A stretch of DNA of 64,000 nucleotides, from assembly GCA_037179385.1 (NCBI GenBank), contig CM074190.1, positions 6,338,284 to 6,402,283 of the forward strand, given 5' to 3'. The DNA comes from Holothuria scabra (Eukaryota; Echinodermata; Holothuroidea; Aspidochirotida; Holothuriidae). The notes below the pieces were generated by a model. That model saw only the letters and a program-made list of their open reading frames with translations. It was not told where the DNA came from and ran no database searches. This document shows positions 32,250-43,996 of the stretch, in pieces; positions within the stretch are counted from its first letter, which is position 1; each line of letters opens with the position of its first letter. Made by a program: the position numbers and the translations under genes.

Positions 32250-33700
32250 AATTGTATTACAGGGGACTTGTCATAAGTTATACAATTGGGAAGTACCCGG
32301 CTGACCACTCACTAATTAAGTTACATGGATTGGGTCTGAGGTCATATGGGAACTGGTCCTAAGTTATACAAGGGTAAAATTCCTGACTGACCACCTATTA
32401 ATTGTATTACAGGGGACTGGTCCTATGTTTACTGGGGACTGGTCCTAAGTTATACAAGAGAGAAATACAAGACTGACCACCTATTAATTGTATTACAGGG
32501 GACTGGTCCTAAGTTCACTGGGGGCTGGTCGTAAGTTATACAAGAGAGAAATACAAGACTGACCACCTATTAATTGTATTACAGGGGACTGGTCCTAAGT
32601 TTACTGGGGACTGGTCCTAAGTTATACAATTGGAAAGTACCTGACTGACCACTCACTAAGTTACAAGGATTGGGTCTATGGTCATATGGGAACTGGTCCT
32701 AAGTTATACGAGTGTAAAATTCCTGACTGACCACCTATTAATTGTATTACAGGGGACTGGTCCTAAGTTCACTGGGGGCTGGTCCTAAGTTATACAAGAG
32801 AGAAATACAAGACTGACCACCTATTAATTGTATTACAGGGGACTGGTCCTAAGTTTACTGGGGGCTGGTCCTAAGTTATACAATTGGAAAGTACCTGACT
32901 GACCACTCACTAAGTTACAAGGATTGGATCTATGGTCATATGGGAACTGGTCCTAAGTTATACAAGTGTAAAATTCCTGACTGACCATCTATTAATTGTA
33001 CTACTGGGGACTGGTCCTAAGTTATACAATTTGGAAGTACCTGACTGACCACTCACTAATTAAGTTACAAGGATTGAGTCTGAGGTCATATGGGAACTGG
33101 TCCTAAGTTATACAAATGTAAAATTCCTGACTGACCACCATTAATCGTATTACAGGGGACTGGTCCTAGGTTTACTGGGGACTGGTCCTTAGTTATACAA
33201 GAGAGAAATACAAGACTGACCACCTATTAATTGTATTACATGGGACTTGAACTAAGTTTACTGGGGGCTGGTACTAAGTTATACAATTAGGGAATATGTG
33301 ACTTTCCACTCACTGATTGTGTTACAATGATTTGGTCTGATGACACTTGGAACTGGTCCTAAGTTATACAAGCTAAAAATTCCTTATGGACCACCATCAT
33401 TGTATTGCAGGGGACTGGTCCAAAGTTTTCTTGGAACTAGTCTTGAATTTTACAAATGGGAAATCTCTGACCACCACCCACAAATTGTATCACAGTGGAC
33501 TGGTCTTAGATTTAATGTGGGATGGTCCTAAGTTACTGTATAAAGTGGAAAATACCTGACTGATCACATATTATTTGTATTACAGGGGACTGGTCCTAAG
33601 TTTCTCGAGGGCTGGTTCTAAGTGACACAATTGGGACATATCTGACTGACCATCCACTAATTGTATCATGGGAGTTGGCCTCAGTTATACAAGTGCAAAA
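32250..33700 (+). repeat. Minisatellite with GGTCCTAAGTTATAC units
   Basis: About 1.45 kb of tandem units containing CAGGGGACTGGTCCTAAG and TTATACAA...GACTGACCAC. The landmark CTATTAATTG recurs at 32,395, 32,481, 32,567, 32,735, 32,821 and 32,989, giving spacings 86, 86, 168, 86 and 168. This is a mixed array of an 86-bp unit and a longer 168-bp unit. Units decay toward 33,700. Confidence 0.9.
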
Positions 33701-34980
33701 TACCATACTGATTGATTAATCATCTATGCGCTGTGTTACAATGGACTGGTCCAATGTTTTCATGGGCCTCATCCAACTTCTACCGGGGAGACGTAAAGAC
33801 ACAAGTTACACTAGATAAGACTGGCATTCGTGTACACCCTCTTGGAACTATCACACCGATAATTTATTGCTGAAACTTGCAGAGAGAGGTCTGCCTTAAC
33901 CAGCAACCGTTTCCAATAAGCATGGTACTAACATACTACATGACGCTAAGCGTACATAAAATTTTTGACTTCACCAACATGCTACTGTATATTGCCGGTA
34001 AATTCTCTCTCTTTTCAAGTTGTTGGGACGACGGTTGCTAATTACATCAGCATTTTCCAGGCAGTGACGTAGTACCCCCTCCCCCAGATTTTCTTCAGGC
34101 CCCAAGATTTTTTGCGTCCTGATGAAGTAATTGAAAAAATGTTTGAACGGAAATAAACTTTGAAGTATTTCCTTCAAAACAGTTAATAAATAAAATGTGT
34201 AAAAATTAAAAAAAAAAAAACATGGATGAAAGTGTGTAAAACACATTTTGTGCGCACTTTTGAAATCAAGTAATTACTTCAAAACGCCTACTTTCACTAA
34301 ATTAGATACCGTTTTTTGATCTGCACCGTCGTTAATTGCATTTCACTCCGAGGATGAAACATAAATCTTGACGACAAACTTTAATGTGACTTTGATAGAT
34401 TAAGACCCTTTCTGCCTTTCGGATGGCTGATTGATTTACTGAAAATAAGGCAATCGCATACTGAAGACCACTCTTACACGACCATACCTGTACTTTAACA
34501 TGCACAAAATATGCCGTAAGCAGGTAAGGGTAAGGCACTGCCTTCGGATAATTCTTCCCTTCCATCCTTAACAAGTAGGTCGATGTCTTGCCTCACTCCT
34601 GCCCATGACAAGTGCAACTGTAGGACGATTTTTCGACAAGTCCTCTTTTTACTAGTTGGCACTGGCGTCCGGGGATTTGTAAAATGTCCACAAGGTCGGG
34701 ATTTCATGTGCTTCACACATGATCCATATACTTCTGCTTTGCGGTTCTATTATTTTGAGAGATTTATTCGTAGTATTTTAATTTTGACTACGTAATGTGC
34801 AGATGAACAAATACTGCACCATTTTGCCCATTGTTTCTTTGGTAGTATGTATGTCTCTTGTAAAATCTATACCAAAAACAAAATATGTTGATATTTTTCT
34901 CCCTAAAAGGAGAAAATCCTAACACTTATGCCTATAATCAGTTCAAAGTTTTGCCAAACACAGCACCAATGATTCCGTGA
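33701..34980. other. Spacer, nothing recognised
   Basis: No gene or named repeat seen. A CCCCCTCCCCC patch occurs at about 34,070 and an A run at 34,206-34,220. Confidence 0.4.
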
Positions 34981-35215
34981 CTACACGTGCGCACCATGCA
35001 CATTCTGTCCAAAATTAAGTTCAGTCATGTTTGATTTCTGTACTTGATCCCCTACATGTGACGGTGGTGCCATGGGTGGTGATACCGTGAGAAACTTCAA
35101 CCCTAACCGAGTCTCTGTTTTCATGAAGTCATTCCAAAAGCAAAATTCAGTCTCCCCTTCATATTGCTTTATCCAATGCTTATGAAATCCAAAGGGGGTT
35201 GTAATGGGCCCTGGT
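34981..35215 (-). pseudogene. Orphan protein-like ORF fragment, unidentified
   Basis: On the minus strand, a frame open across the LINE junction contains GPITTPFGFHKHWIKQYEGE, then TEFCFWNDFMKTETRLGLKF and PPMAPPSHVGD. The dense aromatic and Pro content looks like a real protein rather than chance. The frame is interrupted upstream where LINE 3' sequence begins at about 35,220. I cannot name the family. It may be a gene remnant cut by the LINE, or an exon of an unseen gene. Confidence 0.3.
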
Positions 35216-35221
35216 GCGTAG

Positions 35222-35574
35222 GCATTGTAAAAAGCTGGAAAAGCCTTTGCAAGGCTTGACATTAGGAAGTTTAGTTTCTCCCATAGAGTTGTCAACGAGT
35301 GGAATTGTCTGCCAGATTGTGTAGTTAACTCCCAGTCAGTTCACTGCCTTAAGGTTAACATTGACAAGTTTTTCCATGGCTGTAGTAGAATCTGATTGTG
35401 TGGGGCTGTTGTCAAGCTTTGATTGTTTTGACTTTTGATGAGGACTTGGGCTTGGATTTCAGGGCATCTTATGGAGCGTTGGTCCTCCTTTGCCCTTATG
35501 TTATGTTATGTTGTGTTGTGTTGTGTTGTGTTGTGTTGTGTTGTGTTGTGTTGTGTTGTGTTGTGTTGTGTTAT
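35222..35574 (+). mobile_element. LINE 3' end with (TTGTG)n tail
   Basis: Translates in part to LRKFSFSHRVVNEWNCLPD and VHCLKVNIDKFF before a stop: the conserved C-terminal text of CR1/L2-type reverse transcriptase proteins (FSFSHR-V-NEWN-LP). It is followed by a short 3' region and a pentanucleotide tail, TTATG then about fourteen TTGTG units to 35,574. Strongly 5'-truncated. Confidence 0.75.
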
Positions 35575-36296
35575 GAAAACGTCGACGAACCGTTTTCTGG
35601 ATATACTATCGGCTCTTATGGGAATGGGCAATAGGTTAATATTTAGAATTACCAATAAGTTGAATGAATGAATGATTGAATGATCGAAGAATAGGTTTTC
35701 GGTAACTTCGAGACCATATCACATACGAAAATGGAAGTCAAAAAGAAGATTGTGATTCAACATTGAAAGTACTTGAGTTTCATGAAAAGTGAAACTTACA
35801 CAATGGTGCAATATGAATAAATTTCCCCCACCCCCCACCCCCCCAAAAAAAATGGGTAAATTATTGTAAATCCTGTTGATGGAAATGTTTAGCTTGCACA
35901 TCAATTCATATAAATGCTAACTGGAAAAAATTCAAGATAAACTATAAAACAAAATTTAAAATAAAACGGTAAAAAAAAAAAACAACCTAGGATAAAAAGC
36001 CATGTACAGTGTCAGGGTAGTAAAATGGTGTACAATCGCTTCCAGGTGTCTACGCCTGTTGGCTGCATTAATAGGCCACTCACGCACGGTGTCTCATTGT
36101 TCCACAAGATTTGTGCAATATTTTCCTGAGAGGTGTTAACTCCTTGATTTAACAGTGATTAGGCGATATTTATTGTTACTTACATGGTATTCGATCTACA
36201 GTATAAACGAAAAAATGGAAACAAAAGCGTGTCGGACAAAAACTGAAAAGGATTCAGTGCAGAAAAAGCGTATTTACCATATACGAGTACTTTAGA

Positions 36297-38394
36297 CTAG
36301 TATACACTAGCGTAGCCGGCGGGGGGGGGCAGGGGGTAGAGTGCCCCCCCCCCCCCCCCCACGGAAATTTTGGGGACGCGATGGGCGATGTTGAAAAAAT
36401 GAAGGAGAGCAAAAAAAAAATAAATAAATTGAAAAAAAGATAAACGGCAAGAGGAGGGAGGGAATCGGGGGCATTTTTTTACAGTTTTTCGAGGGGGGGG
36501 GGGGGAAGGGAAGCTCTTAGTCGTTACGATAAAGTATGCAGTCCCCGACGGCGGCTAGTGTCCCCGATGGTTACCTGTTTTTTCCTCTTAAGGGACAATT
36601 TCCCTAATAAGAACCCCAAATTTTCGGCGCGCTACGCGCGCTGTAGATTCACTCCAGTTTTTTTTAATACTTCCATTCCACATATCTAGAGAGTGTTATT
36701 CCTGTCAACCTTACCAAGAAACAGGGAGGCAGAGTACACAGGTTATTTAGAGGTCTTAAATTTCATCCCATATCACAAAGCCTAGTTGCTGTTCTCTTGT
36801 GTGTGTCATGCGATAGGTTAGTTGGTGAGCGACTCACGGACAGACGGAGAATAGTTTGGTTATTTTATCGGGTATTCCAGGTGTTTTCGACGCAATGTAT
36901 GTTATCTCCGATACGGTCTACAACCCCCACAGTTTCTATTTTTTTTCTTTTTGTTTTTAATGATTAAATAGGCTATGTTATTTTTGTAAGTCTACGCGCG
37001 CTTTGCAATTTCACGATTCAGACTCAACAGAACACTATCAGTGCGCAACTCGGCTTTTAAAATATTAAGTGATATTGTGCAAAATGTGCCAAGGGGTTCA
37101 ATAACATGGGATAGTTAGGCTCCTTCATATCCCCTTCTCACCACCCCCTCGACATAGGGGCCGTCGGAACTTGTGGTCGCTGACATGGCCCGCCCCCTGT
37201 CGCAAATAATCTGTCGCCTTCCCATGGTCGGTTTAATTATTTTGGCTTTCAAAAGAGTTATTTCTGCGATAAAACCCAAAATATTCAGAATGCTTTTCAC
37301 ACTCTTCCTCAGTTCCTTTACCTAGAGCTAATAAATTACAAACCCTTCCCATCTTTTCAAGTAAATTAATATGTAGAATAAATGGATTAATGAACATGTC
37401 GGGAATTTCATCTCATTTCGCTAAACCAGGGAGGTGTGATCTCTTGTGTCAGTCGTGCGGTACGGACTCGAAGAGGGAAGTACAATATAAGTTGTGCCCA
37501 AGTAGGGCCAAAAGGCCGTGACAATTGATCTATATAAGCTTTAAATAAGTATAGATTCTTTTTAGTGTAGGCTAACCCCAAAAAATTTCGCCCGCTTTTC
37601 CACGGTTAAATCAGAACGGAAATATCTTCTTCTAGCATATACAAATTTTATGTCGCATATGACTCGCAATGGCAGGTAAGGTGCACAGGTTTTCTTCAAA
37701 TCTCCCTCACCAACTCATCGACGGCATCCTGGCTGTCGGGGCTTGGGGTTGAGTGTCTTGTGTCTTGAGTGTTGAGTATCTCCTTGAGGTAGGAGTGGGA
37801 GAACCACACCCTCTCCCCGTTCGGATGCTAGGCTCCTCACTTGGGCGCTTCGCTCCCTCAAGAAAATGCCACACCCCAGTGGCGGCGATGAAAAATGAAA
37901 AAATGGGGGCTAAAGGTATGTGCAGCCCCTCAATATTTGTCAAGTGCTCCAATTAAGAAGCGGAAGGATTTCAAAGTTGGGCTGAACATATTCTTGCTCT
38001 GAACACTCGGGAAGTGCCGTTTCCGGCCATCTGAGGGGTTTGTAAAACCAAAAAATTTCCTGGTTCGCTCCGCACCAATCGATGGTAGAGCTCCGCTTAG
38101 AAACATATATTGACATTTTTTATAGATTGTTTTTGTTTTTTGTTTTTTGCATTAATTGAGAAATTTCAGAAATGAGATCCATTTCCAGGTTGGGAACATG
38201 CAGCATAAAACACTCGGAAAGTGCCGTTTCCTGCCATCTGAGGGGTTTCTAAAACCAAAAATTTTCTTGTACGCTCCGCGCCAACTGATGGTGGCGCTCC
38301 GCTTAGATAGTCCTACCGGTCAAGACTGGGGACGATGAGTCGACTTTGCCCCCCCCCCCCACAAGAAAATCCTGGCTACGCCCCTGCTAGTATA
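36297..38394. mobile_element. Non-autonomous hAT-type element with perfect 8-bp TSD
   Basis: Target duplication CTAGTATA flanks the element exactly (36,297-36,304 and 38,387-38,394). The ends are inverted: CACTAGCGTAGCCGGC at 36,305 and, reverse-complemented from 38,386, CAGGGGCGTAGCCAGG. Eight-base duplications and CAGGGG-type ends are hAT hallmarks. The 2,082-bp body has no transposase. It has long G and C runs near its edges (36,321-36,360 and 38,350-38,360) and two tandem copies of a roughly 200-bp block (about 38,005-38,105 and 38,207-38,310, GTGCCGTTTCC-GCCATCTGAG). Confidence 0.9.
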
Positions 38395-38439
38395 GTAGTA
38401 TATAGGCCACTACATGCTAGTATTTATAATGGACAACTG

Positions 38440-41400
38440 TTTGTTTGTTTATTTCATTCTGTGACACCTCGAAGGAGGTTAATGAGACTTATATACATAA
38501 AATATACATCAAACAAACGACGTAACTCTTAAAGAGTATGCAAACATAAAGGAGTAAGGTCAGAAGAAAAGAAGTATAGAGAAAAGAAAAGAAAAGAGAC
38601 GAAGGAAAAAAGAAGAAGGAAAAAAAACACTAGAATGGCAACAACCTGCCCATTTTACGGAAGAAACCGCATGTTTGAAATTTCAAAATTGACCTAAGAT
38701 TGTAGAACTAAATTTTCTTATTACCCGAATTAAACAACTGTTCCATTTTAAGGGTGTTATGGTTTCTAAAGCAATACGGCTTTAAGAACTTGGACCTTTC
38801 GCTGGAAATGAGGGACATTCAAACAAGTAGTGATATTCATCTCCTAATTTACTTTGAATACATTACTTGCAAATTCGATCACAAAAATCTATATCTCAGT
38901 ATCTGCCACACACAGTGGGGATTCTACTATTGCTACAGCGTAACCTAGAAAGATCTAACATATTTTTCAAAGGAAGGGCAGTCAGGTATTTTTCCAATTT
39001 CAGGTCTCTTTTAAAAATCCTATAAACTTTGCATTGGGAATTGCCATTAACTTCAGAGATCCTTTCTTGAACATAAATATCATTTAACATTTGACCAATG
39101 ATTTTGTGAAGCCAGTTGATATCAATTGAATAATAATTATTATTCCAGATAAAGGGCATACCCACTTTTTTAAAAATACTTTTAATCCGACAAATCCAAG
39201 GCGATTTGTAAACATTTTTGTCATGCAAAATTCTTAGGAATCTATACATCATACCTGCTAGCTTATTATCCTTACTATTAATCAATCTACCCCAGTACGC
39301 TACAAGTCTTCTTTCAATAACTCGAGTAATGTTATACCTCCCAAGCTCCCCATAAGCCATGCAATTTGGTGTGGATTTCTTAACTGTCAGAAGTTGCTTA
39401 CAAAAGTGAAGATGAAAAGCTTCAACTTGTCGAAGATCCTCAAAACCCCAAACCTCATTGCCATAGAGTAAAACGGGACTAACAAGTTGATCGAAAAGTT
39501 GTAACAATAGGTCAATTGGGAGCCTAAGGTTATAAGACTTACTGAGCAAACTGAAAAGAGCTTTCTTTGCTTGACTCACTTGTTTACATTTTGCTTTAGT
39601 AAACTTATTATTAAAATTAAAAGTGATACCAAGGTATACACAATCATCAACCACGTCAATAGTATCATCGCCAAAATAAAATGTGGGTATACGTCTGACT
39701 TTACCTCTAGAAAACACAATGATTTTAGTTTTACTTGTATTGACAGTCATGTGCCAAGTGTCGCAGTAATCTTTGACACCATTTAAAGCCTGTTGTAAAT
39801 CTGTCGCGTTTTCAGCTAAAACAACTGTGTCATCAGCATACAACAAAGTGAATAGTTTAAGGTATACTTCAACATCATCATTGCTAAGATAATCCCTCAT
39901 ATCGTTAGACAAATTACTCAGACCGTCATAATATTTCCTAATAAATTTACCAAAGTCATTTAAATATATCGCAAAGAGAACTGGTGACAAGTTTTCACCT
40001 TGTCTGACACCAACATTACAATAAAAAAAAGATGATTTCTCACCCATATTAACAACACATGATTTAGCATTTTTGTACATGGTGTAGATAACGTTTAATA
40101 CGTTACCGTTTATATTACTCGCTACCAATTTAGTCCAGAGGAAAGTTCTGTCTGTCAGGTGGAAAGCCTTTTTATAGTCAATAAAAGCACAATATATACG
40201 TTTGCGCTAACTTAAATAATAGTCAATTATAGAATAAAGCATAAAAATGTGATCAATTGTCGAATGATCCCTTCTAAAGCCAGCTTGTTCATCTCCCAGC
40301 AACCCAGAACCATCCAAAAAATCTTTAATGCGATTGTTTAGAATTGAGGGGAATAATTTACCAAGTGAGCTTAGAAGTGTGATACCTCTATAATTATCGG
40401 TGTCATCGGGAGACCCCTTTACCTTTATAAATTGGGTTGATTAAACCTAATGTCCAGTCCGTGGGCACAATACCCGAGAATAAAACCATATTAAACATTT
40501 TAGTAATTACACCAATAAGGGGAGAGGGGCTATATTTTAAAAATTCATTTACTATTAAGTCCACTCCTGGTGCCTTGTTGTTTTTAAGCCTTCTGATTTC
40601 CACCGTAACCTCACTCTCAGTTATATGATCATTCAGGGGATAACTTATTGCAGATAAAGGGACATCAATAGCATCGGTAACGCTATTGAGATTCTTAAAA
40701 TGAATTTGGAAATCTTGTGCAGAAATTTTATGCGATGGTTTCCTAACAGTATGGCTTTTATTAGTGATATTCCCAAACTCGCTAGGATTAGATTAATTTA
40801 AATTACGAATACGTTTATGCAGATTATCGCAGTAAGTCCGCTTTGCCTTCCTCATAGTTCTTTTACACTGATTTGCTGCATTGCGAAAATTTTGGACGTG
40901 TGAGTTAATTACTTTGTCTTTTATACTCCTTTAGTTTAACATAGTTCGATTTCGACAATCTGCAATCGGTATCAAACCAATCATTTACTTTTCTGACATA
41001 CCCTATATTCACATTCCTGGTTTCAACCATACCTGTCTCTCAGGCAGCATTACTGTAAAGATCTCTTAGTCTATAGGCAATATCATCAATGATCTCTTGA
41101 GTTACACATACATTGAGACACACGTGATTATTGATTAAACTTGAAATGCTTTCGATATTTTCAAAATTAAACGAGTCCATAAAATCATACCTTTGTTCTT
41201 TCTTCCAATTAATTTTCGTAACAGTCGCTCTTTTGCAGGTAACTTAATTTATTACCAAGGTCGCTAAACACTTCACGGCAATCACCGACTTTTATTTCAA
41301 GACAAATTGGACAATGTTTGTCGGACATAAATTGATCAAATAAATCCACCTGAAAATCTAATATATGAGGTAAAAGTTCAATCGAGGTAATTGCATAGTC

Positions 41401-41640
41401 AATCACACTCTTCCCCGCACACGTAAACTTCCCGATGCCTTTATCCCTACCTATTCTCCCGTTAACTATGTGGAGATCTAAACTTTTACACATTTTTGTA
41501 AGCTTACGACCATTATTGTTGGTAACACTGTCTTCGTTATTCCCCCGAGTACTGAGATACCAAGGGATTCTAAGTCATATTGAGTTGGTTACATCATCGA
41601 TGTCAAACCCTGGTCCGGCTTGGAAGAACGGAAGATAGTC
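38440..41640 (-). mobile_element. Minus-strand LINE with endonuclease and reverse transcriptase, broken
   Basis: Three stretches in order on the minus strand: an AP-endonuclease C-terminal part (41,209-41,493, with GKSVIDYAIT and SDKHCPI), a reverse transcriptase finger part (40,403-40,603, KNNKAPGVDLIVNEFLKYSP), and a palm-thumb part (38,896-40,128, with GVRQGENLSPVLFAIYLND and the YADD active site near 39,829-39,840). Frame breaks separate the parts, so it cannot make a full protein. The 5' end is truncated near 41,640. The non-LTR clade is not assigned. Confidence 0.88.
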
Positions 41641-41984
41641 TGCATAGACAAAGTATAGTAGTATAGATTATAAGAAGACTATTACGGTATTGTGAGTGAT
41701 GTGTTGGAATTTATAAGGTAATTTCTGATAATTAAAAGCTGCCATAAGAGGAGAGACTTAACATAACTTAAAATAACAGGTTGAAAGGCAAAGGAGGGCT
41801 GAGATACCTAGAAGTTTGAATTTGTTTTCACTTACTTATAGACGTCTGAAAAGTAGCATGATTTATGTATAAGTATTTCAATGGACTGATTACTACTGAC
41901 CACATGCCGCGACTGTTTGAATTAGTACTAGTATGTTCTGTTACAAGAGAGCATACATATAAAATTCTTAAGTCCAGGTTTTAA

Positions 41985-42292
41985 ACCGTCAATGCGGCAT
42001 AAGTTCTTTATCCAGCGTTATATTGATCATTGGAATACCTCATCAGATGATGTAGTAACCTGTCAAACTTTAGACTTATTTAAAGGTATGTTGGATACTT
42101 ATAAGAAATTGCCTGACTTGCTTATCCTAATTATATGTTAGATTACTTTCTAAACAGTAGCATACTTATTGCAACTATTTATTTTGGTTTTTCTTTCTTT
42201 TATAGCGATTAATTGGCCAGTTGCCAGCAACATCGAAATTGATGTGATGTGAAGTGATGTGATGTGATGTGATGTGATGTGATGTGAGGTGG
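41985..42292 (+). mobile_element. LINE 3' end with (GATGT)n tail
   Basis: Translates in part to RHKFFIQRYIDHWNTSSDDV and LDLFKGMLDTYK before a stop, again the C-terminal text of a CR1/L2-type protein (FF-QR-I-HWN). The 3' region ends with a GTGAT/GATGT pentanucleotide tail at 42,240-42,289. Different sequence and tail from the copy at 35,222. Confidence 0.75.
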
Positions 42293-43690
42293 GAAGAGCC
42301 CACGGACACGCAGACAAAATTTGACAGGAAGTGAATGTAACACCAGCTGTGGAGAGGGTGGCCAATATATGAGAAAAAATCATTCCAATCATAAGAAAGA
42401 TGCTATGCAAAAGGGGTATCTGAACATTGTGTATTCGTAATAACAATCAATCTCATACTTTTGAAGTCCATGAACTCGTTAAATACAATAAAAAAAAAAG
42501 TCACGCCTACGTACGGATACAGCCTACTGGTAATTGTGTTTGTCTCCCTCAACTAACTTTAAAAAATGGTGGCGACAAACATTTTAACACAAGAATCCTC
42601 TGCAAACATACATATTTTTTTTTTCTTCGTGGGAATGGTGGCAAAAAGTCGATGCTTTGATCTGTCTTTTTGTGAGATTATGTCGACGAAATGTTTTTAC
42701 CAGTTTCCTCATAATGTGTCAGAAATACAGAAAGGAGAAAAAATATGGACAAGCTTTCATTTCGTGCTGCCCAGGTACTGTTTAATGGCTATGTTATATG
42801 TAAACACGTGCAACGGGAATAGTATAGGATGTGCCCTCACCCACATATATTCCCTGCCAATCTGTTGTTAACATATGCCCCAGAACTATGGGGCTATGGA
42901 GGACCCTGTACTAGGCTTATCGTGAGTCGATCACCTAATAAAGTTCGAAACCACAAAAATACGAAAACATCGACAAAAATCGATAAAACTTGACAGGAAT
43001 ATTTTGTAACAGTCTTCCAGGCTCTTTGTGCTATATTTTGGTGTTATTTGGACTGAGTAATCTTTAGAAAATGAATCTTGAAATGTAGGAGGCAGTGCAA
43101 GTAGCAATATGAAGTAATCTTGAGTCGGTCACTTCATAAAACAAACAAATAAAATGCTACCAATTAGCCTACTACATACATTTAGGGCCAGATTTTGACA
43201 TAATGAAACATAACAATCTCGTTTCTATCAGAATTCTTACTTAAAACTTCATAAAAGACATTCTCTTAATTATTTTTAATGATTTTTGCAAATTTCTGGT
43301 TCACACTTTTGCTGAAACTTGAAAATCTGGCCATGACTAACATTTTTTCTTTAAAAATCAAAAAACATGATGACAAATAATTGTTTTTGATGTTGCTTGA
43401 AGAATTTGCACAGCAGGTTTTTAGCGTCGCAATCACATGCATATGGCACCTAAGCTCGCTGCAATGGCGTTTAGAAGGCAGTGATCGACTCATGATAATG
43501 ATCGACTCATGATAACCTTACTATAAAGACCTTCTAAAACCAGTTTGCCAAATGGCAATTAAAATATGGTGCCTACAATATGGGACCCATATGAGGATGT
43601 GACCTCGATACAATAGTAATGGGGTAGTGGTCGTGACTTTATCTTCCATCGGCATGCTTTGCCCTCATTTGTATGGAGAAAAAAATGCGC
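42293..43690. other. Spacer upstream of gene B: nothing recognised
   Basis: Only short frames without motifs. GAGTCGATCA / GATCGACTCATGATAA words occur near 42,925 and 43,480-43,515. Confidence 0.4.
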
Positions 43691-43699
43691 ACCATAGGC

Positions 43700-43975
43700 A
43701 TAAGCTTATGGCCACAGGCCTAGGCTAGGCCAGGGGCGAAACGGCGATACCGCTCAGTTGCCGCGCCACCGGCTAGGCTGTATGTAGCCCACGTACGTAT
43801 GCCTAGCCTACAGCTAAACTAGCCTATGTTCAACTTCGTTGGGCGACAATCCAATCCATCCGCGGCAACACTGAAGACGAAAACGCTCTTTTGTTGGTGC
43901 GCCTTTGGGGCTAGTTTATGACCCAATCTCTCTTCCATTGATAACGTGTGTACAGAGTTCGTATTTGTTTTCGTT
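43700..43975 (+). promoter_or_regulatory. Likely promoter and 5' UTR of gene B
   Basis: Directly before the gene B ATG, CpG and GC rise compared with the flanks (GGGGCGAAACGGCGATACCG, TTGCCGCGCCACCGGC, CCGCGGCAAC). Such a local CpG increase often marks a transcription start region in invertebrates. No clear TATA box. Inference from composition and position only. Confidence 0.45.
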
Positions 43976-43996
43976 ATGGACCGTCCATCAAAAAAG
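43976..43996 (+). CDS. Gene B exon 1: start codon and seven residues
   Basis: ATG after TTTTCGTT in the CpG-richer stretch, encoding MDRPSKK, then AAG|GTAGGC, phase 0. The next exon is entered in phase 0 and continues HGGSTKKSC, giving a basic N-terminus. The exon is too short for independent statistical support; the fit of phase, start codon and promoter-like context is the evidence. Confidence 0.55.

Noticed and set aside
35398..35671. Frames with CVVLCCVVL repeats
   Set aside because: Translation of the TTGTG tail of a LINE.
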